A stretch of 64,000 bases of DNA from Desulforamulus ferrireducens (GCF_002005145.1 NZ_CP019698.1:930001-994000); one strand, 5' to 3'. Shown: positions 42,504 to 51,790, numbered from the stretch's first letter. Notes: a model not told the origin generated them from the sequence alone. Numbers and translations are program-made.

Positions 42504-43577
42504 TTGAAGCAAAGAATAGAGCGACTACGTGAAAAAATGTCCCGGCAAGATATGCCCTATCTTTTGATAACTGATCCCAACAATAGATTTTACCTCAGTG
42601 GTTTTACAGGCTCCACTGGGGTTTTGCTGATTGGCTTAGAGAAATGCTATTTTCTCACCGATTTCCGTTACCTGGAACAGGTTAAGGAACAGTGTCCTGG
42701 TTACGAACTGATCAAGGTCGAACAGCAGTCAGTCTTTGCCTCGTTACGCCAAGTATTAAAGGGATTTAAAGGTGAAAAGCTATTCTTTGAAGAAAATCAC
42801 CTGACAGTCAAGGAATATTGGGAGTTAAAAGAGGTTCTGCCTAACCTGGCAATATTGCCAGGCAGTGGCATAGTGGAAGAATTAAGAATGGTTAAAGACG
42901 CCGAGGAAATCTCCCTTATGCGACAGGCTATGGCCATCGGCGATGCCGCCTTTCAGCATATTTTGCAAATGATTAAACCTGGGGTGGCAGAACAAGAACT
43001 GGCTTTGGAGCTTGAGTTTTTCATGCGTCGGCAGGGAGCCTCCGGCACCGCCTTTGATACCATTGTAGCCTCCGGCCCGCGGTCAGCCTTACCACACGGG
43101 GTGGCCAGTGAGCGTAAGTTACAACAGGGTGATTTCATCACCATGGATTTTGGTGCAATATATCAAAGGTATAACTCAGATATGACCCGAACCGTTGTGC
43201 TGGGTGAGCCAACTGCTAAACAGCGGGAAATCTACCAAATTGTCCTGGAAGCCCAGTTAGCAGGTCTCGCTGCTGTGAAAGCCGGGGTGCCAGCCAAGGC
43301 AGTGGATGCAGCCGCCCGTCGGATTATCACCGAGAGAGGCTATGGTGAATACTTTGGTCATGGTACCGGTCATAGCGTGGGTTTGGCCATTCATGAAAAG
43401 CCTGCTGTTAATACCAGAGATGAAACCATCCTGCAGCCAGGCATGGTTATTACCATTGAACCAGGCATTTACCTACCCGAATGGGGTGGGGTGCGGATAG
43501 AGGACAGTGTATTGGTAACCGAAGAAGGTTGTGAAATACTTACCTCTTCACCTAAACTTGAATTATTAAAACTATAG
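42504..43577 (+). CDS. M24 family aminopeptidase (Xaa-Pro peptidase type)
   Basis: 357 residues from TTG 42504, with GGGAGGAAA upstream. Creatinase-like N-domain, then a pita-bread domain with metal ligands in [54 protein letters not shown]. Removes N-terminal residues before proline. Lies between aroQ and efp, a common Firmicutes order (yqhT in Bacillus). Confidence 0.9.
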   Translation: MKQRIERLREKMSRQDMPYLLITDPNNRFYLSGFTGSTGVLLIGLEKCYFLTDFRYLEQVKEQCPGYELIKVEQQSVFASLRQVLKGFKGEKLFFEENHLTVKEYWELKEVLPNLAILPGSGIVEELRMVKDAEEISLMRQAMAIGDAAFQHILQMIKPGVAEQELALELEFFMRRQGASGTAFDTIVASGPRSALPHGVASERKLQQGDFITMDFGAIYQRYNSDMTRTVVLGEPTAKQREIYQIVLEAQLAGLAAVKAGVPAKAVDAAARRIITERGYGEYFGHGTGHSVGLAIHEKPAVNTRDETILQPGMVITIEPGIYLPEWGGVRIEDSVLVTEEGCEILTSSPKLELLKL

Positions 43578-43597
43578 TTTATAGGAGGGCGAATTAT

Positions 43598-44155
43598 TTG
43601 ATCTCTACCAGTGATTTTAGAACCGGCCTCACCCTTGAGGTGGACAATGATGTGTACCAAATTGTTGAATTCCAGCACGTAAAACCCGGTAAAGGTGCAG
43701 CCTTTGTTCGTACCAAATTGAGAAACATGAGAACCGGGGCTGTGATAGAAAAAACCTTTAACCCTAACGAAAAATTCCCGCCGGCCCGCATCGAGCGCCA
43801 GGCAGTGCAGTATCTCTATAATGACGGTGAGAACTATAATGTCATGAACACCGAAACCTTTGATCAATTTGCCATTTCTGCGGCAGAAATGGGCGATTCT
43901 GTTAAGTGGCTGAAGGAAAACATGACCCTCACCGTGGCCACCTACAATGGTGCCATTATTGGTGTGGAATTACCCAATACTGTGGAACTGGAAGTTGTCG
44001 ATACAGCCCCTGGTATCAAGGGAGATACCGCTTCCGGCGGCGGCAAACCGGCTACCCTGGAAACCGGAGCAGTTATCAACGTACCCTTCTTTGTTAACGT
44101 AGGGGATGTGCTGCAGGTGGATACCCGCACCGGCACCTATATTAAAAGGGTATAA
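43598..44155 (+). CDS. efp: Elongation factor P
   Basis: 185 residues from TTG 43598, with ATAGGAGGG upstream. KOW-like domain I with the modification loop [14 protein letters not shown] (the tip residue is lysine), then two OB domains ending [16 protein letters not shown]. Relieves ribosome stalling at polyproline. Tip lysine is modified in several different ways across bacteria; which, if any, applies here is not visible. Confidence 0.95.
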   Translation: MISTSDFRTGLTLEVDNDVYQIVEFQHVKPGKGAAFVRTKLRNMRTGAVIEKTFNPNEKFPPARIERQAVQYLYNDGENYNVMNTETFDQFAISAAEMGDSVKWLKENMTLTVATYNGAIIGVELPNTVELEVVDTAPGIKGDTASGGGKPATLETGAVINVPFFVNVGDVLQVDTRTGTYIKRV

Positions 44156-44170
44156 TTCCAAATTGTGTTT

Positions 44171-44234
44171 AAAACCCCCTTTACTGAGGAATAATACTGT
44201 AGTGTTACTACGGTATCAAGTAAAGGGGGTTTTT
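44171..44234 (+). terminator. efp terminator whose 3' arm carries the next ribosome site
   Basis: AAAACCCCCTTTACT pairs perfectly with AGTAAAGGGGGTTTT, with an inner small stem. TTTTT follows. AAAGGGGG of the right arm is also 7 bases before ATG 44237. Confidence 0.8.
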
Positions 44235-44236
44235 GC

Positions 44237-44665
44237 ATGGATACTTTAAAGTCCAAAGTAGCTTATTTGCAAGGATTATCGGATGGAATGGATTTACCCT
44301 CAGACAGCAAGGAAGGCCGACTCCTTAACGGTATTATTGATGTACTGCAGGATTTTGCCGAGCAATTAGAGGGTCTGGAAGAAGCCCAGGAGCAGTTAGA
44401 GGATTATGTAGAGACCATCGATGAGGATCTTTACAACCTGGAAGAGGATTTAAATGACTGCGAGTGCTGTGATGATGAAGACTATATGGAGGTAGAGTGC
44501 CCAGGATGTGGGGAAACGGTGATGTTCCATTCCGATATCCTGGAGGACGACGATATCATCGAAGTCACCTGCCCCAACTGTGATGAAGTAGTATTTGTCA
44601 ACGATGATCAATACAGCAGTGCCGATGAAGGAGAAAACATGGAAGGTCAGCAAAATAATCGGTGA
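44237..44665 (+). CDS. CD1247-like protein with coiled coil and zinc ribbon
   Basis: 142 residues, very acidic. N-terminal domain LKSKVAYLQGLSDGMDL with a helix rich in E and L (DVLQDFAEQLEGLEEAQEQL), a CECCDD stretch, and a zinc-ribbon-like pair CPGCGE and CPNCDE spaced by about 25 residues. Found in many Clostridia next to efp. Function unknown. Its ribosome site is buried in the efp terminator hairpin. Confidence 0.75.
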   Translation: MDTLKSKVAYLQGLSDGMDLPSDSKEGRLLNGIIDVLQDFAEQLEGLEEAQEQLEDYVETIDEDLYNLEEDLNDCECCDDEDYMEVECPGCGETVMFHSDILEDDDIIEVTCPNCDEVVFVNDDQYSSADEGENMEGQQNNR

Positions 44666-44684
44666 TATTACTCCGGCTTTCTCC

Positions 44685-44713
44685 TTGCCAAGGGTACGCC
44701 ATTGGGATAGAAT
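44685..44713 (+). promoter_or_regulatory. Promoter of the pheA T-box leader
   Basis: TTGCCA, 17 bases, TAGAAT; places the start of RNA near 44720. Confidence 0.65.
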
Positions 44714-44719
44714 AGTTTA

Positions 44720-45020
44720 AAATCAATCTCCAATGTCGATGAAGGAGAAAAGTAGGTAAGATCCCAGTCTCACAGGGAGGAAACGTCACCGACTGCAAGC
44801 GTTTCCAGACATGGCTGACTGAAGTTCTCTCCGGAGATGCCGACTGAACAAAGTAGTAGGTTAGGCCGTAGTTCCCACGTTACAGGGAAGGGGGTATCGG
44901 ACTTGGTTCCCGTACTCTGCATAAGGGGATCTCTTTTTTCCTAAAAAAGAGATCAATTAGGGTGGTAACGCGGTAAGCATTAAGCTTCTCGTCCCTATTG
45001 GGATGAGGAGCTTTTATTTT
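44720..45020 (+). ncRNA. T-box leader (tRNA-sensing riboswitch) of pheA
   Basis: AGGGTGGTAACGCGG at 44959-44973 is the T-box sequence that pairs with the tRNA acceptor end. It is followed by terminator AAGCTTCTCGTCCC/GGGATGAGGAGCTT (44982-45017). Upstream are AGTAGGTAAGAT of the stem I start, a GGGAGGAAAC bulge region, and stem III GATCTCTTTTTT with AAAAAAGAGATC. A TTC triplet near 44825 in the 3' side of stem I is a candidate specifier for phenylalanine, in line with the gene downstream. Uncharged tRNA-Phe would favour read-through. Confidence 0.88.
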
Positions 45021-45048
45021 TTAGTATTATCTTAAGGAGGGAGTCTCA

Positions 45049-46176
45049 ATGGAAGTTATCAAGCAACCCCAAGGGCTGGAGGAATCGGTGCAGGGGCGAA
45101 GAATTGGTTATTTAGGGCCACAGGAAACCTATTCCTATCAGGCTGCCTTACAATATGTGGCTGAGGGTAAGGCAGAATTTGTCCCCTGTAACACTTTAGA
45201 AGATGTCTGCCGAAGTGTTTTGGCGGGGAATTGCACAGAGGGCATACTGCCCATAGAAAACCTACTGGAAGGCTCTGTCAACCAAGTGCTGGATTTATTG
45301 CTTGAAAACCCCAGGCTAACCATACAGGGGGAGATCCTCTTGACTATATCCCATTGCCTGCTGGTCTCCGGGGGTTCCCAGGCGGATATTAAAACTGTCC
45401 TTTCCCATCCCCAGGCTTTGGGTCAGTGTCGTCAATACTTAGCTAAACACCTTCCCCAGGCTAAGCAGGTGGCGGTGGAAAGCACCGCTTTGGCTGCCCA
45501 GCAGGTGCTGGAGGCAGGTCAAGTGGGTCTGGCTGCCATTGCTCCCTTGTCTGCCGCTCAAAAATATGGTTTAAAAGTATTGGCTGAAAATATCCAGGAC
45601 CAACCCCATAATTGCACCCGTTTTGTGGTGGTTGGCACAGAGCAGGTACCTTGGGGAAAGGGTAGCTATAAAACCTCCCTGGCAGTTACCGGTCTGGACC
45701 GGCCGGGAACCCTCCACAGTATTCTGAAGGAATTTGCCTGGCAGGGTATTAACCTAACCCGTATCGAATCCCGCCCAGCCAAGACATTTTTAGGGGAGTA
45801 TGTTTTCTATATCGATTTGGCAGGTCACCGCTGTCAACCTGAGGTTGCTGAAGCGTTGCAAAGGGTGGCGGAACAAAACCGGGGCTTAAGAATCTTTGGT
45901 AGTTATCCTGCCTGTAGCCAAGGACCTCGCCTTGAACAAGCGCCGCCAGAGGATACTTTGCCATCTCTGCGCTTGGATATTGATCTGATCGATCGACAGT
46001 TGATCCAGCTCCTAGGTAAACGTCTTAGGCTGGCACAAAGGATAGGGGACAGTGAGAAGCAAAGGGAACAACAGGTGTTGGAGTCCGTTCGTTTGCTGGC
46101 TAGTCAACAGGGTCTTGCCCCCGATGTAGTGGAGGAAATGTACCGACTGCTGTTGAATTATTCTGGGCAAACTTAG
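45049..46176 (+). CDS. pheA: Prephenate dehydratase with ACT domain and C-terminal chorismate mutase-like domain
   Basis: 375 residues, ATG after AAGGAGG. Prephenate dehydratase domain (about 18-200): GYLGPQETYSYQAAL, LPIENLLEGSVNQVLDLL, and the catalytic NCTRFVVVG. ACT domain (about 210-285) with LDRPGTLHSILKEFAWQGIN and ESRPAKTFLGEYVF, the phenylalanine feedback site. Residues about 300-370 look like an AroQ-type chorismate mutase: LRLDIDLIDRQLIQLLGKRL, QRIGDSEKQREQQVLESV; the loop between the catalytic lysine and the RE pair is shorter than usual. Domain order is therefore PDT-ACT-CM, the reverse of enterobacterial PheA. Confidence 0.9.
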   Translation: MEVIKQPQGLEESVQGRRIGYLGPQETYSYQAALQYVAEGKAEFVPCNTLEDVCRSVLAGNCTEGILPIENLLEGSVNQVLDLLLENPRLTIQGEILLTISHCLLVSGGSQADIKTVLSHPQALGQCRQYLAKHLPQAKQVAVESTALAAQQVLEAGQVGLAAIAPLSAAQKYGLKVLAENIQDQPHNCTRFVVVGTEQVPWGKGSYKTSLAVTGLDRPGTLHSILKEFAWQGINLTRIESRPAKTFLGEYVFYIDLAGHRCQPEVAEALQRVAEQNRGLRIFGSYPACSQGPRLEQAPPEDTLPSLRLDIDLIDRQLIQLLGKRLRLAQRIGDSEKQREQQVLESVRLLASQQGLAPDVVEEMYRLLLNYSGQT

Positions 46177-46274
46177 AAGACACAACCGGCAGTTCCTTAA
46201 TTCCCTTTGCAGCTAGTTATAGATGGCAATTAGTAAAGATATCAATCCATAAATTGGTGTTATTTCCAATCATA

Positions 46275-46304
46275 TTGACCCGAAGCATTTAACGACACTA
46301 TAAT
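46275..46304 (+). promoter_or_regulatory. Sigma-A promoter of the CoA-disulfide reductase gene
   Basis: TTGACC, 18 bases, TATAAT, 41 bases before the chosen start. Confidence 0.75.
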
Positions 46305-46344
46305 ATATTTGTTGAAATATTTTTACGAAATGGGGGAGCAACTC

Positions 46345-48036
46345 TTGTCAGGCAAAAAAATTCTTATTATCGGCGGTGTAGCCGCAGGACCTAAAACAGC
46401 GGCCAGGGCCCGTCGGTTAGACCCTGAAGCTCAGATTACCATTCTTGAAAAAGGGAGACACATATCCTATGCCGGTTGCGGTATGCCCTTTTATCTTTCC
46501 GGACAAATTCATGATTTTGATCACCTGTATTCCACAGCCTATGGTGTGAAGCGGGACCCTGCTTTCTTTAAAGCCGAGCGTGGTGTGGATGTGCTGCTGG
46601 GCATGGAAGCTATCTCCATTGACAGAGCCAATAAAAAAGTTGTGGCCCGCAATGTGGAGACCGGGGAAGAAACAGTATTTGAATATGACAAACTGGTGTT
46701 GGGTACCGGTTCTTATCCCATTACACCACCCATCGAAAACTTGGATCTGAAAGGTGTTTATCGACTGAACCACTTAACCGATGCCCAGGTTATTAAACAA
46801 GCCATGGATGCCGGCGAAGTGAATGATGTTGTCATTATTGGTACAGGTTTCATTGGTATGGAAGCCTTAGATGCAGTGTTTAGCCCCATGCGTACAGTTA
46901 CCGTGGTGGAATTTAAAGAGACTCTGCTGCCGGGCATTCTGGACCCGGATATGGGTAAGCTTCTTTATAAGCAACTTTACGAACAGGGCATTGAAGGCCG
47001 CTTTGGCGAGAAAGTGCTTCGTTTGGAAGGGGAAGACGGTAAGGTTACCCGTGTCATCACCGATAAGGGTGCCATTGATGCAGATGCTGTTATCTTAGCA
47101 GTGGGCGTCCGCCCTAATGTCAAGCTGGCCCAGGAGGCAGGACTGACCATTGGTGAAACCGGTGCCATCAGTGTCAATGAATATATGCAGACCAGCGATC
47201 CCGATATCTATGCCCTGGGTGACTGTGTGGAAAACACCCACCTTATCACCGGCAAGAAAGTATTTGCTCCCATGGCTACCTACGCTAACCGGCAGGGACG
47301 TGTGGTGGGTGACAATGTTACCGGTGGCAAATCCACCTTCAAGGGGATTCTGGGTACCGGTGTACTGCACTGCATGAACATGAATGTGGCCCGCACCGGT
47401 CTGGGTGAAGTACAGGCCAAGGCTTTGGGTTATGATGTTGAAACTGTTCGGGTTTCTACCTTTGATATGACCCACTATCATCCCAACAGCAAAAAAGTGC
47501 TGTTTAAAATGATTGTGGATAAAAATACCCGCAAGATTTTAGGTATTCAGGGCATTGGCCAGGGTGAAGTGGCCAAGCGGATTGATGTGGTAGCCACCAT
47601 GATTAACTACGGTGGAACCTTGGACGACCTGCTGGAACTGGATCTGGGCTATGCCCCACCCTTCAGCACCCCCATTGATCCCATGGTACACACCGGCAAT
47701 ACCCTCAAGAATAAATTAGCAGGTGTGGCTAAAACCTACTCTCCGGAAGAGGTACAAGCCAAACTGGAGCGCGGCGAAGACTTTCTCCTGTTGGATGTTC
47801 GCACACCCCAGCAGTTTAATATGCGTCACATTGAGGACGACCGGGTGCAACAGCTTACCCTGGGTGAGTTGAGGGATAAACTGGATCAAGTGCCCAGGGA
47901 TAAAGAAATCGTCACCGTATGCGTAATGGGCTCCCGAGCCTATGAAGCAGCCCGTATTTTAGAAGGTGCCGGTTTTAAGGATGTTAAATTTATGGAAGCA
48001 GGTATGGAAGGCTGGCCCTTTGACATGGATGAATAA
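46345..48036 (+). CDS. CoA-disulfide reductase with rhodanese domain (FAD-dependent)
   Basis: 563 residues from TTG 46345, with GGGGGAG upstream. FAD site ILIIGGVAAGPKTAARARR, redox cysteine in ISYAGCGMPFYLSG, NAD site DVVIIGTGFIGMEALDAV, and YALGDCVENTH. C-terminal rhodanese domain (about 470-560) with catalytic cysteine in VTVCVMGSRAYEAARIL. This architecture is the CoADR-RHD/NADH:polysulfide reductase group, which reduces CoA disulfide, CoA persulfide or polysulfide. In a sulfate or sulfur reducer it may handle sulfane sulfur; the physiological substrate is not determined by sequence. Single gene between promoter and terminator. Confidence 0.88.
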   Translation: MSGKKILIIGGVAAGPKTAARARRLDPEAQITILEKGRHISYAGCGMPFYLSGQIHDFDHLYSTAYGVKRDPAFFKAERGVDVLLGMEAISIDRANKKVVARNVETGEETVFEYDKLVLGTGSYPITPPIENLDLKGVYRLNHLTDAQVIKQAMDAGEVNDVVIIGTGFIGMEALDAVFSPMRTVTVVEFKETLLPGILDPDMGKLLYKQLYEQGIEGRFGEKVLRLEGEDGKVTRVITDKGAIDADAVILAVGVRPNVKLAQEAGLTIGETGAISVNEYMQTSDPDIYALGDCVENTHLITGKKVFAPMATYANRQGRVVGDNVTGGKSTFKGILGTGVLHCMNMNVARTGLGEVQAKALGYDVETVRVSTFDMTHYHPNSKKVLFKMIVDKNTRKILGIQGIGQGEVAKRIDVVATMINYGGTLDDLLELDLGYAPPFSTPIDPMVHTGNTLKNKLAGVAKTYSPEEVQAKLERGEDFLLLDVRTPQQFNMRHIEDDRVQQLTLGELRDKLDQVPRDKEIVTVCVMGSRAYEAARILEGAGFKDVKFMEAGMEGWPFDMDE

Positions 48037-48047
48037 GAGTTAACATA

Positions 48048-48082
48048 AAGAGGTGTCGCGTTTTGCGGCACTTCTTCATTAT
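48048..48082 (+). terminator. Terminator of the CoA-disulfide reductase gene
   Basis: AAGAGGTGTCGC pairs with GCGGCACTTCTT, then CATTATTTATTT. Confidence 0.7.
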
Positions 48083-48105
48083 TTATTTGGATAGAAAAAG
48101 GTAAG

Positions 48106-48181
48106 CAGGTAGGCTGGCTATTCCATAAGCGAAGCGGAGCGTTCGGATGCGTTGCTTAGCCCGAACAGGACCACAAAGGAA
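48106..48181 (+). repeat. 76-bp dispersed repeat, copy B
   Basis: Same length as copy A at 40095-40170, nine substitutions. GTTCGG and CCGAAC pair perfectly here, while copy A keeps the pairing with a G-U wobble. It lies after the terminator of the reductase gene, as copy A lies after that of tldD. Confidence 0.75.
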
Positions 48182-48364
48182 TACAGTCTGAGGGCGTAAC
48201 TATTGGCTTGGCAGGTGTTTCGCGCGGTAACAAGTCCCCGCTATGCAGACTATCAGTAAAGTCGCGAGAACGTAGCGTTGGAATTGCCAGACTGCCAGCG
48301 TGCACCTTCTCAATATTTTTTGAAGGTTGTTGCACAACAGTACCCTTTAATATGTCCATTGCCT
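48182..48364. other. Non-coding, GC-richer intergenic stretch
   Basis: Contains several small palindromes but no convincing gene. GCGGTAACAAG at 48224 is the reverse complement of CTTGTTACCGC at about 40208, near repeat copy A, so the repeated unit may extend further in scrambled form. Confidence 0.4.
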
Positions 48365-48402
48365 AAAAAACCGGGGCGAAATTTTTGCCTCGGTTTTTTA
48401 TG
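48365..48402 (+). terminator. Strong terminator upstream of spoIIIAA
   Basis: AAAAAACCGGGGC pairs with GCCTCGGTTTTTT. It insulates the spoIIIA operon. Confidence 0.85.
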
Positions 48403-48463
48403 TTTAATGCTGGCATAAAATGGATGGCTAGCCAATATGTATATCATAGGGGAGGGACAAACT

Positions 48464-49450
48464 ATGTCAATTTCACGGCAAACCACGCTGGATGAAGTTT
48501 TGCATTTACTACCCCCGAACCTTAGAGAACTATTAAGTAATTTGCCCACTAACATAAAAGCCTCTGTGGAGGAAATACGCCTGCGCCAGGGACGACCCCT
48601 CATGCTGGGGTTAGCCCAGGGAGACAGATTTGTTTCTACCCAGGGGGCGGTATTGGATTCCTGGGAGGGGGCTTACCGGATCAGTGCCACAGATGTGGAG
48701 CGAGTTACTCAACTGGTTAGCCGCAGCTCGCTCTATGCTTTGGAAGAGGAATTAAGGAACGGCTTTATTACTCTGCCCGGTGGACATCGGGTGGGCATCA
48801 CCGGTAAGGTGCTCACTGAACAGGGGCGAGTAAAAAATATTAAGTATATTTCAGGTTTCAACTTTCGCATTTCCCGAGAGGTACCAGGGGTGGCAGACAG
48901 GGTACTGCCTTATCTAATAGCCCCGGAGGGAAGGTTTCTGCATACTGTTTTGGTGTCACCACCCCGCTGTGGCAAAACCACACTATTGAGGGATTTGGTG
49001 CGGCGGCTCAGTGAAGGAGTGCCGGAACTGGGGTTTCCGGGAGCTACTGTGGGTGTGGTGGACGAGCGCTCTGAGATTGCCGGCTGCTACCGTGGTATCC
49101 CCCAGCGGGATGTTGGCCCCCGCACCGATGTGTTGGACGCCTGCCCCAAGGCAGCGGGGATGATGATGTTGCTGCGTTCCATGGGACCGGCCATCATTGC
49201 CACGGACGAAATTGGCCGACAGGAGGATATAACTGCCTTGGAGGAAGTAATCAATGCCGGGGTCAAGGTGCTGACAACCATTCATGGGTCCTCCCTGGAA
49301 GAATTGGCAGACCGACCGGCTTTGCAATATTTACTTAAAATTAAAGCCTTTCAACGCCTGGTTATACTGGGGCGGTCCAGAGGCGTGGGAACGGTGGAAG
49401 ACATTATTGACGGCCAGACCATGCGGTCGTTGGGGGTGAAACTATGTTGA
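48464..49450 (+). CDS. spoIIIAA: Stage III sporulation protein AA (ATPase)
   Basis: 328 residues from ATG 48464 (AGGGGAGGG upstream). R3H-like start and IRLRQGRPL, FRISREVPG, then Walker A SPPRCGKTTLLRDL, Walker B region GPAIIATDEIGRQED and HGSSLEEL. A secretion-type ATPase of the mother cell that energises the SpoIIIA-SpoIIQ channel. First gene of the eight-gene operon; expected to be under sigma E, but I cannot point to a clear promoter. Confidence 0.95.
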   Translation: MSISRQTTLDEVLHLLPPNLRELLSNLPTNIKASVEEIRLRQGRPLMLGLAQGDRFVSTQGAVLDSWEGAYRISATDVERVTQLVSRSSLYALEEELRNGFITLPGGHRVGITGKVLTEQGRVKNIKYISGFNFRISREVPGVADRVLPYLIAPEGRFLHTVLVSPPRCGKTTLLRDLVRRLSEGVPELGFPGATVGVVDERSEIAGCYRGIPQRDVGPRTDVLDACPKAAGMMMLLRSMGPAIIATDEIGRQEDITALEEVINAGVKVLTTIHGSSLEELADRPALQYLLKIKAFQRLVILGRSRGVGTVEDIIDGQTMRSLGVKLC

Positions 49451-49962
49451 AAATATTGGGTGCAGCCACAGTGATTATTTCCTGTACCTTAATTGGCTTA
49501 ATCGTCGCCAATGGCTACAGCCGGCGGCCCAGAGAAATTCGGGCCCTGTTAAATGCGCTGCAAATGCTGGAAACAGAGGTGTCTTACGGAGCAACACCTC
49601 TGCCCGAAGCCCTGGCCCTGGTGGCCCAGCGATGTGATCCCAGGGTTGCCTTGCTGTTTAATCGGGCCAGCGAAGAATTGTTAACCTTACGGGGTATCAC
49701 CGCCAGGGAATCCTGGCAGGCAGCCCTGAACGAATTATACCCTAAATCCGCCCTGAACCAGAGTGATCGCACCATTTTGCTGGAGCTGGGCAACAACCTG
49801 GGGGTTTCGGATCGGGAAGATCAGCTGAAACATTTAGCCTTGGCCAGGGAGCAGCTAAAACTGGAGCAGGCTAAAGCGGAGGAGGATTCCCAGAGGAATA
49901 CCAAGATTTATAACTACCTGGGTTTCCTAGGGGGGCTTACCTTGGTGCTGATTTTTATTTAG
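49444..49962 (+). CDS. spoIIIAB: Stage III sporulation protein AB
   Basis: 172 residues, overlapping spoIIIAA by 7 bases. N-terminal membrane helix (AATVIISCTLIGLIVANGY), SRRPREIRALLNALQMLETEVSYGATPLPEAL signature, helical body, and a C-terminal membrane helix (LGFLGGLTLVLIFI). Resembles GspF/PilC half-domains of secretion platforms. Confidence 0.92.
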   Translation: MLKILGAATVIISCTLIGLIVANGYSRRPREIRALLNALQMLETEVSYGATPLPEALALVAQRCDPRVALLFNRASEELLTLRGITARESWQAALNELYPKSALNQSDRTILLELGNNLGVSDREDQLKHLALAREQLKLEQAKAEEDSQRNTKIYNYLGFLGGLTLVLIFI

Positions 49963-49986
49963 TCTGACGTGGGGAGGAGAAAAAAT

Positions 49987-50187
49987 ATGGGCAATATCGA
50001 CCTGATTTTTAAAATTGCCGGCGTGGGTTTATTGACTGCTGTACTCAGCACCCTGTTAAAGGAATACAAGAAGGAAGATTATGCTATCCTAGCCACCCTG
50101 GGAGGCCTCACCATAGTGCTTTTTTGGGTGGTGCAATTGCTGGGGAACTTGTTCGACCAGGTAAAATCAGTTTTTAAGCTGTTCTAA
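49987..50187 (+). CDS. spoIIIAC: Stage III sporulation protein AC
   Basis: 66 residues from ATG 49987 with GGGGAGGAG upstream. Two membrane helices (IAGVGLLTAVLSTLLK and ILATLGGLTIVLFWVVQLLG). Small conserved channel component. Confidence 0.92.
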   Translation: MGNIDLIFKIAGVGLLTAVLSTLLKEYKKEDYAILATLGGLTIVLFWVVQLLGNLFDQVKSVFKLF

Positions 50188-50214
50188 GCGGGTGTCAAGG
50201 GATGGTGTCAGGAA

Positions 50215-50601
50215 ATGGATATCTTTCAAATCGTCGGATTAGGCTTGGTGGTTTGTCTCCTGGCCATTATTTTACGCTACCGAAAACCACCCATGGCCAT
50301 CTTGCTAACCATGACGGCGGGCATCATCATTTTTATCATTATGCTGCCGCAAATTACAGCAGTGTTTAACATTCTCAGAGATTTAGCCAGTCAAGCCAAT
50401 GTCAACATGGTTTACATGGGAACAATTTTAAAAATTGTGGGAGTGGCTTATATTGCGGATTTTGGCTCACAAATCTGTCGCGATGCCGGTGAAGGGGCTT
50501 TGGCCTCGAAAATAGAGTTTGCCGCGAAAATAATTGTCCTGGTCATGGCAGTGCCCATTATTGTGGCTGTCCTGCAATCTTTAATAAAACTGGTGCCTTA
50601 A
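50215..50601 (+). CDS. spoIIIAD: Stage III sporulation protein AD
   Basis: 128 residues, about four membrane helices (IVGLGLVVCLLAIILRY; ILLTMTAGIIIFIIMLPQI). Conserved segment YIADFGSQICRDAGEGALASK. Resembles SpoIIIAC plus a second hairpin, as in other spore formers. Confidence 0.92.
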   Translation: MDIFQIVGLGLVVCLLAIILRYRKPPMAILLTMTAGIIIFIIMLPQITAVFNILRDLASQANVNMVYMGTILKIVGVAYIADFGSQICRDAGEGALASKIEFAAKIIVLVMAVPIIVAVLQSLIKLVP

Positions 50602-50620
50602 GGTGGGGGAGGGGGCAAGG

Positions 50621-51790
50621 ATGCCCAGAATAATTTATATCCTATTACTCCTTTGTCTACTGTTATCCCCAGTCTCTGTACAAGCAGCAACGGAAGGGCA
50701 GGACCTCAGCCCGGAGGGGCAGTTGGCCGAGCTAGAGCTGGGCAAGCTGGAGGAATTTGTAGACCATCTGAATGCCGAAATAGAAGGAGCCATACCGGAG
50801 CTTAATTTTAAAGAACTGGTGCTACAGGTGGTTAAAGGGGATGTGGACCTACAAGTAGCGGATATTTTTACGGGTTTGTTTAAGTACCTGTTTAAAGAGG
50901 TGGTGGCTAATACCTCTCTATTGGGAAAATTGGTGGTGTTAGCAGTTATCTGTGCGGTATTGCAAAACTTAATGTCTGCCTTTGAGAAGGGAACCACCGG
51001 CAAAATTGCCTATGCTGTCAGTTACCTGGTGCTGCTGACCCTGGCAGTGGGTTCCTTTACCCTGGCACTGAATATTGGCAGGGAAGCCATTGATGATATG
51101 GTGCAATTTATGCAAGCTTTACTGCCGTTGTTGCTTACCCTGTTAGCGGCCATGGGCGGTGTGGCCTCTACGGCAATCTTCCATCCCATCATTTTTGGGT
51201 CCATTACCGTCATTGGCACAGTAATTAAAGTTATTGTGTTCCCCTTACTTTTCTTTTCGGCAGTGTTAAGCATTCTTAGTTATTTCTCCGAAAGGTTTCA
51301 GGTATCTCGCTTAGCTGATCTCTTGAAAACCGTGGCCATGGCTGTACTGGGGCTTTGCTCCACAATCTTTCTCGGTGTCTTTGCCATTAAAGGGGTTGCG
51401 GGTTCGGTGGCAGACGGTGTGGCTATACGCACGGCGAAGTTTGCCACTGATGCCTTTATTCCCGTGGTAGGCGGTATGTTTTCCGATGCCCTGGATGCGG
51501 TAATTGGTTCTTCCCTATTAATCAAAAATGCCGTAGGTATAGTTGGTGTCATTATTATTTTCATCTTGACCATCATGCCAATGCTAAAAATCTTTGCGGT
51601 AGCCTTTGTCTATAAGCTGGCAGGGGCTCTCATCCAACCGGTGGGGGACAAGCAAATGGCCGACTGTCTCTCTGGTTTAGGCAAGAGTTTGTTAACGGTC
51701 TTTGCTGCGGTGGCCACCGTAGGCCTACTGTTTTTCTTTGCCATCACTATCGTTGTAGGAATGGGTGATTTAATGACCATGTTACGTTAA
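50621..51790 (+). CDS. spoIIIAE: Stage III sporulation protein AE
   Basis: 389 residues from ATG 50621 (GGGGGAGGGGG upstream). Cleavable signal peptide ending SVQAATEG, a charged external segment, then multiple membrane helices with FHPIIFGSITVIGTVIKVI and FATDAFIPVVGGMFSDALDAV. Large polytopic protein of the channel. Ends 16 bases before spoIIIAF. Confidence 0.92.
   Translation: MPRIIYILLLLCLLLSPVSVQAATEGQDLSPEGQLAELELGKLEEFVDHLNAEIEGAIPELNFKELVLQVVKGDVDLQVADIFTGLFKYLFKEVVANTSLLGKLVVLAVICAVLQNLMSAFEKGTTGKIAYAVSYLVLLTLAVGSFTLALNIGREAIDDMVQFMQALLPLLLTLLAAMGGVASTAIFHPIIFGSITVIGTVIKVIVFPLLFFSAVLSILSYFSERFQVSRLADLLKTVAMAVLGLCSTIFLGVFAIKGVAGSVADGVAIRTAKFATDAFIPVVGGMFSDALDAVIGSSLLIKNAVGIVGVIIIFILTIMPMLKIFAVAFVYKLAGALIQPVGDKQMADCLSGLGKSLLTVFAAVATVGLLFFFAITIVVGMGDLMTMLR

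Noticed and set aside
48156-48359. Leftward 67-codon ORF between CoA-disulfide reductase and spoIIIAA
   Set aside because: It overlaps the 76-bp repeat, has no ribosome site and no family resemblance.
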